Source: Streptomyces sp. NBC_01341
GTDB lineage: Bacteria > Actinomycetota > Actinomycetes > Streptomycetales > Streptomycetaceae
DNA: 64,000 nucleotides
Assembly (NCBI RefSeq): GCF_035946055.1
Contig: NZ_CP108364.1
Location: 6,014,001-6,078,000 of the forward strand
Direction of reading: 5' to 3'
This document shows, in pieces, positions 1-6,691 of this stretch; position 1 is the first letter of the stretch, and every line of letters begins with the position of its first letter. The position numbers and the translations under genes were made by a program. The notes beneath the pieces are model-generated. The model saw only the letters and a program-made list of their open reading frames with translations, made no database searches and was not told the DNA's origin.

Positions 1-977
1 TGCACAGCAAGGCCCGCGACCGCGCGGCCATCAGCCACCACTACGACCTGTCGAACGCCTTCTACTCCTTGCTGCTGGACGAGACGATGGCGTACTCCTG
101 CGGCTACTGGACCGGCAGCGGGCCGGACTACGGCCCGGCCGACGCCCAGCGCGACAAGCTGGAGCTGATCTGCCGCAAGCTCGGGCTGCGGCCCGGCGCG
201 CGCCTCCTCGACATCGGCTGCGGATGGGGATCCCTGACACTTCACGCGGCCACCCGGCACGGGGTCCGCGTCACCGCGGTCACCCTGGCCAGGGAGCAGG
301 CCGCGTACGTGCGCGGACAGGTGGTGGAACGCGGCCTGGAGGACCTCGTCGAGGTGCACTGCTGCGACTACCGCGACGTCGCCGGCCTGCCGGACTTCCG
401 GGGCGGGTACGACGCCGTGTCCACCGTCGAGATGGGAGAGCACGTCGGGGACGCCGAGTACCCGGCCTTCACCGCGCTGCTCCACTCGGTCCTCCGTCCG
501 CAGGGACGCGCGCTGGTCCAGCAGATGTCCCGCGGCTCCACCGCGCCCGGCGGAGGAGCCTTCATCGAGTCGTACATCGCGCCGGACATGCACATGCGCC
601 CCCTCGGTGAGACGGTCGGACTCCTCGAAGGGGCGGGACTGGAGGTCCGTGACGTGGAGTCGATGCGCGAGCACTACGTCCTGACCGTCGAAGCCTGGCA
701 CCGCACCCTGGAGGAACGCTGGCCCGAGTTCGTGGCGCTCGTCGGCGAGGAGACCGCCCGGGTATGGCGGCTCTACCTGGTGGGCGGCGCCCTGGCCTTC
801 GAGGAACGGCGTATGGGCGTCGACCAGATCCTGTCCGTGCGGCCCGACGCGGAGGGGGTGGCGAACACGCCGGCCACCCGCCACGGCTGGTACGCCGGGC
901 TCGGAGCGGCGGAGCACAGTGGTGCTGTCCCGGCCGAACCGGTCGTCGCCGGGCCGCGCACCGGCTCCGGCCGGTGA
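1..977 (+). CDS. Cyclopropane-fatty-acyl-phospholipid synthase-like SAM methyltransferase (5' partial)
   Basis: The reading frame is open from base 3, so the gene starts upstream of the window; the first in-frame ATG is not its start. The visible N-terminal stretch (SNAFYSLLLDETMAYSC) matches the CFA/mycolic-acid cyclopropane synthase signature, followed by SAM motif I (LLDIGCGWGSL) and a conserved MGEHVG segment. Known family members transfer a methyl(ene) group from SAM to unsaturated acyl chains of membrane lipids. Its stop overlaps the start of the DUF1295 gene by 4 bp (GTGA), so the two are translationally coupled. Neighbouring sigK-rskA genes suggest it is the counterpart of mycobacterial ufaA1-type genes. 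The family is secure; the exact lipid product is unknown. Confidence 0.9.
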   Translation, partial: HSKARDRAAISHHYDLSNAFYSLLLDETMAYSCGYWTGSGPDYGPADAQRDKLELICRKLGLRPGARLLDIGCGWGSLTLHAATRHGVRVTAVTLAREQAAYVRGQVVERGLEDLVEVHCCDYRDVAGLPDFRGGYDAVSTVEMGEHVGDAEYPAFTALLHSVLRPQGRALVQQMSRGSTAPGGGAFIESYIAPDMHMRPLGETVGLLEGAGLEVRDVESMREHYVLTVEAWHRTLEERWPEFVALVGEETARVWRLYLVGGALAFEERRMGVDQILSVRPDAEGVANTPATRHGWYAGLGAAEHSGAVPAEPVVAGPRTGSGR

Positions 978-1786
978 ACGGCTTCGCCTGGCCGGCCTTC
1001 GCCACGAACCTGGGGGCGGCGGCGGGCGCCGCCCTCGCCGTCATGCTCGTGACGTTCCTGATCGCCCTGCGAAAGCGCCTGCACCGGATCGTCGACGTGG
1101 CGTGGGGCCTCGGCTTCGCGGCCGTCGCCCTCGTCTCGTACGCCGTATCGGCCGACGAGGGGGACCAGGGACGCCGACTCCTCGTCACCGTGCTCACCGT
1201 CGTCTGGGGTGTGCGGCTGGCCGTGCACATCGGCCGGCGCGGCCGCGGCCACGGTGAGGACCCGCGCTACGCGGCCATGCTGGCCAAGGCACCGGGCCAC
1301 CCCGACCTGTACGCCCTGCGCAAGGTGTACCTGCTCCAGGGCGCGCTCGTCTGGCTCATCTCCCTGCCGGTGCAGGCCGGGTACTACCTGGCCGGGACGC
1401 TGGACGGATGGGCCTGGGCCGGCGCGGCGCTGTGGGCTCTGGGGCTGGGATTCGAGGCGGTGGGCGACGCCCAGCTGGCCCGGTTCAAGCGCGATCCCGC
1501 GAACAAGGGCCGGATCATGGACCGGGGACTGTGGTCCTGGACCCGTCACCCGAACTACTTCGGCGACTTCTGCGTGTGGTGGGGGCTCTTCCTCGTCGTC
1601 TGCGCAGACCCGGCAGTGGCGGCCACCACACTCGTCTCGCCCGTCGTGATGAGCCTGCTGCTCACGAAGGGCAGCGGCAAGGCCCTGCTGGAGCGTCACA
1701 TGGAAGGGCGGCCCGGATACGCGGAGTACGTCGCCCGCACCAGCGGCTTCTTCCCCCTTCCGCCCGGCACGCCCCGCCGGGGCTGA
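974..1786 (+). CDS. DUF1295 / steroid 5-alpha-reductase-like membrane protein
   Basis: This is a 270-residue polytopic membrane protein with several hydrophobic segments and the C-terminal signature TRHPNYFGDFCVWWG, typical of DUF1295 and related isoprenylcysteine-methyltransferase/reductase folds. The GTG start lies in the GTGA overlap with the upstream methyltransferase. Inference: it acts on the same lipid, for example by reducing a methylene intermediate to a methyl branch, as proposed for 10-methyl fatty acid pathways, but nothing in the sequence proves the substrate. The gene ends before a strong bidirectional terminator. Confidence 0.85.
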   Translation: MNGFAWPAFATNLGAAAGAALAVMLVTFLIALRKRLHRIVDVAWGLGFAAVALVSYAVSADEGDQGRRLLVTVLTVVWGVRLAVHIGRRGRGHGEDPRYAAMLAKAPGHPDLYALRKVYLLQGALVWLISLPVQAGYYLAGTLDGWAWAGAALWALGLGFEAVGDAQLARFKRDPANKGRIMDRGLWSWTRHPNYFGDFCVWWGLFLVVCADPAVAATTLVSPVVMSLLLTKGSGKALLERHMEGRPGYAEYVARTSGFFPLPPGTPRRG

Positions 1787-1808
1787 GCGGCAGGACAGCC
1801 GGACAGGC

Positions 1809-1842
1809 GTGTGCCCCCGGCCGACACCGGCCGGGGGCACAC
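1809..1842. terminator. Bidirectional intrinsic terminator between convergent genes
   Basis: A perfect 14-bp stem (1809-1822 pairing with 1829-1842) has a 6-nt loop. It sits between the DUF1295 gene on the + strand and rskA on the - strand, so it can end transcripts from both sides. Confidence 0.85.
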
Positions 1843-1880
1843 CCTTCGTGGTCTGTGCTTCGTGGTCCGCGCGGGACCCG

Positions 1881-2636
1881 TCAGGCGCTGCGGAACTCCA
1901 TCAGGGCCACCGGCTGCGAGGTCGGCTCCTGCGAACCGCCCGCGGGCTCGACGGTGATACCCATGCCGGAGGCCTGGTCCACGGGGCCCTCCAGCAGCAC
2001 CGTCTCGTCGGTGGCCGCCGGGTTCATGAGACCGGCCGAGCGCATGGTGCCGCCGTCGTTGAACCACAGCTGGTACACCTTGCCGCCGGGCGGCCGTGTC
2101 AGGTCCGATGCCAGGAACACCGCGCGGTTCACGCTTTTCGAGACCACCACCGCGCCCCGCGCCCCGTCCGCCAGGTCCGAGACGCTGGTCGAGGCGTCCG
2201 GCGCCGTCAGCACCTGAGCCACCTGCTCGTTGTGCTGCTGCGCCTGGGCCGCCTCCTGCCGGGCGTCCTGGGCGACCTGGTTCTGCCACACGGCGACTCC
2301 GCCGAACGCGGCAGCGGCGGCGACGCAGGCGGCCAGCGCATACGTCGTCCACCTGCCGGCCCGGCCGGCGGACGACCCGGCACGCGCCCCGCGCCCGGGG
2401 GAGGGCGGCTCCTGGCGCACGGTCGTGATCTCCCGCAGTACCCGCTCCTTCAGCGGGGGCGGCGGGACCGCGGACACCGCGAGCCCGAGCCGGGCGGCGG
2501 TGGCGGAGAACTCCCGTACCTCCTGGCTGCACGCCTCGCAGGCACCCAGGTGGCGTTCGAACGCGACCCGCTCGTCGTCCGGCAGCGCGTGCAGGGCGTA
2601 GGCCCCGGTCAGCGTGTGCAGCTCGGCGATGCTCAT
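1881..2636 (-). CDS. rskA: Anti-sigma-K factor RskA family protein
   Basis: The 251-residue protein has a cytoplasmic N-terminal zinc-binding anti-sigma domain (HLGACEAC, the HxxxCxxC motif, near residue 30). One transmembrane helix lies near residues 100-120 (WTTYALAACVAAAAAFGG), followed by an extracytoplasmic C-terminal RskA-type domain. Members hold the cognate ECF sigma factor at the membrane until regulated proteolysis releases it. Its ATG overlaps the sigma-factor stop by 4 bp (ATGA), the usual sigma/anti-sigma coupling. The inducing signal cannot be read from sequence. Confidence 0.9.
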   Translation of the reverse strand: MSIAELHTLTGAYALHALPDDERVAFERHLGACEACSQEVREFSATAARLGLAVSAVPPPPLKERVLREITTVRQEPPSPGRGARAGSSAGRAGRWTTYALAACVAAAAAFGGVAVWQNQVAQDARQEAAQAQQHNEQVAQVLTAPDASTSVSDLADGARGAVVVSKSVNRAVFLASDLTRPPGGKVYQLWFNDGGTMRSAGLMNPAATDETVLLEGPVDQASGMGITVEPAGGSQEPTSQPVALMEFRSA

Positions 2637-3217
2637 GCGTTCACCCCCAGGCAGTCGCGCAGCCGGATGAGTCCGTCGCGCAGTCGTGTCTTGATGGTTC
2701 CCAGCGGTACGGCCAGCAGTTCGCCCACCTCGCGGTATGTCAGACCCTGGTAGTAGGCCAGGGTCACGGACTGCCGCTGGAGCTCGGAGAGCGTCCGCAG
2801 ACAGCGCCGCACCTGCTCCCGCTCGAGCCGGGTCTCGACCTGTTCGGACACCTCGTCGAACTCCGGCGTGCGGTCGAGCAGCGCGGCCTTGTGCTCCCGT
2901 GCTGCCGCGGCCTCGGCGGAGCGCACGCGGTCCACGGCCCGGTGATGGGCCAGCGTCAGCACCCAGTTCATGGCGCTTCCGCGGGACGGCTGGAAGCGGG
3001 GAGCGGTGCGCCAGACCTCGACGAGCACTTCCTGTGCCACCTCCTCCGACTGGGCCGGATCGCGGAGTACGCTCCGCACCAGGCCGAGAACCGGCCCGCT
3101 GACCTGGTCGTACACCCGGGTGAAGGCGTCCTGGTCACCCCGTGCGACCTGGACGAGCAGCTCCTGGAGGTCGGGCCCTGGCGAGGGGATCCCGCTGATG
3201 TGTACTGCTTCTTTCAC
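2633..3217 (-). CDS. sigK: ECF RNA polymerase sigma factor, SigK type
   Basis: The 194-residue ECF sigma factor has region 2 (DAFTRVYDQV through the RHHRAVDRVR-like segment) and region 4 (LAYYQGLTYREVGELL, the helix-turn-helix that reads -35). The start is a GTG at 3217 preceded by GGGAGGAAC. It is co-transcribed with rskA and faces the lipid methyltransferase-DUF1295 operon. In Mycobacterium the sigK-rskA pair lies beside the same kind of genes, which supports the SigK assignment. A candidate self-recognised promoter lies about 40-70 nt upstream. Confidence 0.9.
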   Translation of the reverse strand: MKEAVHISGIPSPGPDLQELLVQVARGDQDAFTRVYDQVSGPVLGLVRSVLRDPAQSEEVAQEVLVEVWRTAPRFQPSRGSAMNWVLTLAHHRAVDRVRSAEAAAAREHKAALLDRTPEFDEVSEQVETRLEREQVRRCLRTLSELQRQSVTLAYYQGLTYREVGELLAVPLGTIKTRLRDGLIRLRDCLGVNA

Positions 3218-3257
3218 GCGGACGTTCCTCCCGGAGCACGCATCGGTTTCCTAGGTG

Positions 3258-3285
3258 ATTCGGAGCCGGCGGCCATGCGGATTGG
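3258..3285 (-). promoter_or_regulatory. Candidate autoregulated SigK-type promoter
   Basis: Read on the minus strand, the elements are CCAATC (3285-3280), a 16-nt spacer, and CCGAAT (3263-3258), about 40 nt before the sigK GTG. From memory, mycobacterial SigK promoters use CCATCC and CCGAAT elements. The match and spacing fit sigma-factor autoregulation, but this is a single site read by eye. Confidence 0.5.
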
Positions 3286-3410
3286 TGGGCGACCCGATAT
3301 CCTCGCACGCCCTCCCCTCGAACACGCACGCGTCAGCGGGACGCCCGGCGTCCGCTCGCACGCGCGGAGGACGGGCGCTCCGGTCGTGCTCTCCCCGTCA
3401 CGGAAAGCGC

Positions 3411-3448
3411 GGAGCCCGGTCACCGTCGGGGACGGGCGACCGGGCTCC
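3411..3448 (-). terminator. Terminator downstream of the siderophore-interacting protein gene
   Basis: An 11-bp perfect stem (GGAGCCCGGTC at 3411-3421 with GACCGGGCTCC at 3438-3448) lies 16 nt after the stop of the minus-strand gene that ends at 3464. Confidence 0.75.
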
Positions 3449-3463
3449 GGGCGTGCGGGTGCG

Positions 3464-4330
3464 TTACGCGGCGTTCTCCTGCTCGCGCTCCACCTGCTCG
3501 TTCCACTCGCGCTTGACCGCGCGCCAGGCGTCGTCGTTCTGGCCGAGCCGCCAGTAGCCCGAGATCGACAGTTGGGCGAGGGGTATGCCGCGCTCCACGC
3601 GCAGATGGCGCCGGATCTCCTTCACGAAGCCCGCCTCGCCGTGCACGAACGCCTGGACCTCGCCCTCGGGGAAGTCCAGCCCGGCCACCGCCGCGACCAG
3701 GCCCTCACCGACCGGACGTCCGCCGCGGTGCAGCCAGGCCAGCGAGACGCCGTCGGGAGCGTCGAGCTTCTGCTCCTCCGAGGCGTCCGACACCTCGACG
3801 AAGGCGTGGCCCCGCGCGCCCGCCGGCATCTGCTCCAGCGCGGCGGCGATCGCGGGCAGGGCGCTCTCGTCGCCCACCAGCAGGTGCCAGTCCGCCGACG
3901 CCTCGGGGACGTAGCCGCCGCCGGGGCCCAGGAAGGTCACCTGGTCGCCGGGCTGTGCCCGCGCCGCCCAGGGGCCGGCGAGGCCCTCGTCGCCGTGCAC
4001 CACGAAGTCGACGGCGAGCTCGCGGGCTTCGGGGTCCCAGGAGCGCACCGTGTACGTCCGGGTGGTGGGCCACAGCTCGCGCGGGTGGTCCTCGCGGATC
4101 GCGGCCATGTCGAAGGGGTGGGTGTAGTCGGCGCCCTCGGGCGCGAAACACAGCTTGATGTAGTGGTCGGTGAAGCCCGCGAGGGCGAAACCGTCCAGCC
4201 CTTCGCCGCCGAGGACCACGCGCACCATGTGGGGGGTGATCCGCTCGGTGCGCAGGACCTGAGCCCCCTGCGCTGTCGGTGTCCGGCGTTGCGGCCGCTC
4301 TGCCACGAGGTTCTCCCTGCGTCTGGACAT
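3464..4330 (-). CDS. Siderophore-interacting protein (FAD-dependent ferric reductase family)
   Basis: The 288-residue protein has an N-terminal FAD-binding beta-barrel (HMVRVVLGG, then RTYTVRSWD as the flavin-binding RxYT element near residue 95) and a C-terminal SIP NAD(P)H-binding domain (LLVGDESALPAIAAAL). Family members reduce Fe(III)-siderophores in the cytoplasm to release iron. The ATG at 4330 lies 17 nt downstream of a palindromic iron box, so repression by a DmdR/IdeR-type regulator under iron sufficiency is likely. The gene stands alone, with its own terminator. Confidence 0.92.
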   Translation of the reverse strand: MSRRRENLVAERPQRRTPTAQGAQVLRTERITPHMVRVVLGGEGLDGFALAGFTDHYIKLCFAPEGADYTHPFDMAAIREDHPRELWPTTRTYTVRSWDPEARELAVDFVVHGDEGLAGPWAARAQPGDQVTFLGPGGGYVPEASADWHLLVGDESALPAIAAALEQMPAGARGHAFVEVSDASEEQKLDAPDGVSLAWLHRGGRPVGEGLVAAVAGLDFPEGEVQAFVHGEAGFVKEIRRHLRVERGIPLAQLSISGYWRLGQNDDAWRAVKREWNEQVEREQENAA

Positions 4331-4347
4331 GCCTGAGGTCCGGTGGA

Positions 4348-4363
4348 CTTAGGTTTACCTAAG
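4348..4363 (-). promoter_or_regulatory. Iron box (DmdR/IdeR operator)
   Basis: The dyad CTTAGGT-TT-ACCTAAG matches the TTAGGTnAnnCTAACCTAA-type operators of actinobacterial iron repressors. It fills the 41-bp interval between the exonuclease stop and the siderophore-interacting protein start. Confidence 0.85.
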
Positions 4364-4371
4364 CTACACCC

Positions 4372-5295
4372 TCATGCCTGGAGCGTGAGCAGGAGCCGCT
4401 GCAACGAGCCACCCAGACCCCAGCGGTTCGCGAGGTCCTCCAGCGCGGCGGGGTCGCGGGGCTCACGGGGGAGGGCCGCCTCGAACTCCGGCAGGGGTAC
4501 GTCGCCGGCGACCCGGACGACCTTCGGGGCGACCGCCACGTAGTCCCGCGCCTCGTCCAGCCGCTTGCGCTGGGACGGCGTCAGCCGGGAGGCGGGGTCG
4601 TCCACCGCTGCCATGATCCCGGCCAGGTCGCCGTAGGCGTCCAGCAGCTTCGCCGCCGTCTTCTCGCCGATGCCGGGCACCCCCGGGAGGCCGTCGCTCG
4701 GGTCGCCGCGCAGCAGGGCCAGGTCGACGTATCCCGAGCCGTCCACGCCGTACTTGCCGCGCAGCCATGCCTCGTCCGTCACCTGGAGCGTCCCCACGCC
4801 CTTCAGCGGGTACAGGACCCGCACCCCGCGGGCGTCGTCGACCAGCTGGTACAGGTCGCGGTCCCCGGTCACGATGTCCACGGGACCGGCGGCCAGTCCG
4901 GTCAGGGTGCCGATCACGTCGTCCGCCTCGTACGGGGAGACGCCCACGCGGGCGATGCCGAGAGCGTCCAGCACGGCCTCGATCACCGGGACCTGCGGGG
5001 AGAGGGTGTCGGGGACCTCCTCCTCGTCCGGCACGCCTTCGGAGGTCTCCACGGCCACCCGGTGGGCCTTGTAGGTCGGAATCAGGTCGACCCGCCACTG
5101 CGGGCGCCAGTCGGCGTCCATGCAGGCGACCAGGTCGTCGGGCCGGTGGTCCTGCACGAGCCGGGCGATGAAGTCCAGCAGGCCGCGCACGGCGTTCACC
5201 GGGGTGCCGTCCGGTGCGCGCACCGAGTCCGGGACGCCGAAGTAGGCGCGGAAGTACAGGGAAGCGGTGTCGAGGAGCATCAGGCGTCGCGTCAC
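4372..5295 (-). CDS. 5'-3' exonuclease (PIN/FEN-type, Pol I N-terminal-like)
   Basis: The 307-residue protein matches free-standing 5'-3' exonucleases. The N-terminal PIN fold begins LMLLDTASLYFRAYFG with a metal-binding Asp, a second acidic cluster is YEADDVIGTL, and the DNA-binding helix-hairpin-helix is GVPGIGEKTAAKLL near residue 200. I place the start at GTG 5295 (VTRRLMLLD); an in-frame ATG at 5280 is the alternative. Longer frames extending to 5610 have no homology-like sequence. The probable role is removal of RNA primers or flap processing. The gene precedes the iron-box gene on the same strand, but the iron box makes a shared transcript unlikely to be the only one. Confidence 0.9.
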   Translation of the reverse strand: MTRRLMLLDTASLYFRAYFGVPDSVRAPDGTPVNAVRGLLDFIARLVQDHRPDDLVACMDADWRPQWRVDLIPTYKAHRVAVETSEGVPDEEEVPDTLSPQVPVIEAVLDALGIARVGVSPYEADDVIGTLTGLAAGPVDIVTGDRDLYQLVDDARGVRVLYPLKGVGTLQVTDEAWLRGKYGVDGSGYVDLALLRGDPSDGLPGVPGIGEKTAAKLLDAYGDLAGIMAAVDDPASRLTPSQRKRLDEARDYVAVAPKVVRVAGDVPLPEFEAALPREPRDPAALEDLANRWGLGGSLQRLLLTLQA

Positions 5296-5524
5296 ACCCC
5301 GATGATGCCGCACCCCACCGACAGGGCCGGGCGCGGCAGGCGCGTGAGCCCCGGACCGGAAGCGGCCCGCGGTCGCGCGGTTCCCGGGACGGCAGGCGCT
5401 TCGGGTGACCTGAATCACACATGTGTTTGGGTCGCGTAAGTGCGGGCAGGCGCGGCACCGGAGCGGACCACGTCCATTTTTCGACGATTGGCTCGTGCCC
5501 TGCGGACCGAATCCGCACCGCTCC

Positions 5525-5556
5525 ACGGTCTGCCGACGGGGGTGGCAGACCGTTTT
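5525..5556 (+). promoter_or_regulatory. Leader hairpin with U-tract before the betaine importer
   Basis: A 10-bp perfect stem (ACGGTCTGCC at 5525-5534 with GGCAGACCGT at 5544-5553) has a 9-nt loop and is followed by TTTTC. It ends about 22 nt before the GTG of the ATPase gene. It could be an attenuator or a structure that masks translation; no known riboswitch fold was recognised with confidence. Confidence 0.5.
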
Positions 5557-5578
5557 CGGTTCAACGCGTGAGGTGTAT

Positions 5579-6691
5579 GTGTCAAGGCTGCAAGCCGAGC
5601 ACTTGTACAAAGTGTTCGGCAGACGACCCGATCAAGCCGTGCAGAAGCTCGAGGGCGGCGCCCACCGCGACGAGTTGCGCGCCGACGGAACGACCGCAGC
5701 GGTGATCGACGCCTCGTTCACCGTGGAACCGGGACACATCTTCGTCGTCATGGGACTCTCCGGATCCGGGAAGTCCACGCTGCTGAGGATGCTGAACGGG
5801 CTCCTGGAGCCGACGGCCGGCCGAGTGCTGTTCGACGGACAGGACCTCACCGCCCTGAGCCCCCGCGAGCTGCGCGGCGTACGTTCCAGCAAGATCAGCA
5901 TGGTCTTCCAGCACTTCGCGCTCTTCCCCCACCGGAGCGTCCTCGAGAACGCCGCCTACGGCCTGGAGGTCCAGGGCGTGGCGCGCGCCGAACGGGAGGA
6001 GCGGGCCGCCCAGGCACTGGAGCTGACCGGCCTCGCGGGCTGGGAGAAGTCCTGGCCGGACGAGCTCTCCGGCGGTATGCAGCAGCGCGTGGGCCTGGCC
6101 CGCGCGCTCGCCACCGACGCCGACCTGCTGCTGATGGACGAGTCCTTCAGCGCCCTCGACCCGCTGATCCGCCGCGACATGCAGGACCAGCTCCTGGAGC
6201 TGCAGAAGCGGCTGAAGAAGACGATCGTCTTCATCACCCACGACCTCAACGAGGCCATGCGCCTCGGCGACCGCATCGCCGTGATGCGAGACGGCGAGAT
6301 CGTCCAGCAGGGCACCGCCGAGGACATCCTCGTCCGGCCCGCGAACGACTACGTCGCCTCGTTCATCCAGGACGTGGACCGCTCCCGGGTCCTCACCGCC
6401 GGTTCGATCATGGAGGCGCCCGGAGCGGGCGTCTCCCACGCGGACCTGCTGGCCGAGGCGCCGGCGACCGTCGCTTCGGACACCCCCGTCGCGGAACTCT
6501 TCGCTCCCTGCTCGACCAGTGGTGCGGACGTCGCCGTCACCGACGCGGAGGGCGGCGTCATAGGTGTCGTCCCGCGTGAGCGGCTGCTCGCGGCGCTCGG
6601 CGAGGATCCCAGGGTCGAGCCGCAGGCCGAGACCCGGGTTCCGGCCGCCCGGCCCGAGGCCACGGAGGAGAAGGTGATCGCCGGTGCCTAG
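5579..6691 (+). CDS. Glycine betaine/proline ABC transporter ATP-binding protein (ProV/OpuAA type)
   Basis: This 370-residue ATPase has Walker A (GLSGSGKST), the Q-loop (FQHFALFPHRSV), ABC signature (LSGGMQQRVGLARAL), Walker B (LLLMDES) and H-loop (FITHD). A C-terminal pair of CBS-like segments follows (DTPVAELFAPC, DAEGGVIGVVPRERLL), as in osmoregulated ProV/OpuAA proteins. The start is GTG 5579 with GAGG 5 nt upstream; the open frame reaching further upstream is non-homologous. It energises uptake of compatible solutes such as glycine betaine. It overlaps the permease gene by 8 bp, so the two are an operon. Confidence 0.93.
   Translation: MSRLQAEHLYKVFGRRPDQAVQKLEGGAHRDELRADGTTAAVIDASFTVEPGHIFVVMGLSGSGKSTLLRMLNGLLEPTAGRVLFDGQDLTALSPRELRGVRSSKISMVFQHFALFPHRSVLENAAYGLEVQGVARAEREERAAQALELTGLAGWEKSWPDELSGGMQQRVGLARALATDADLLLMDESFSALDPLIRRDMQDQLLELQKRLKKTIVFITHDLNEAMRLGDRIAVMRDGEIVQQGTAEDILVRPANDYVASFIQDVDRSRVLTAGSIMEAPGAGVSHADLLAEAPATVASDTPVAELFAPCSTSGADVAVTDAEGGVIGVVPRERLLAALGEDPRVEPQAETRVPAARPEATEEKVIAGA

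Noticed and set aside
5401..5578. A c-di-AMP (ydaO-type) riboswitch upstream of the betaine importer.
   Set aside because: Osmolyte transporters are common targets, but I could not place the conserved GGGGAACC and GGGUGAA-type elements, so only a hairpin is reported.
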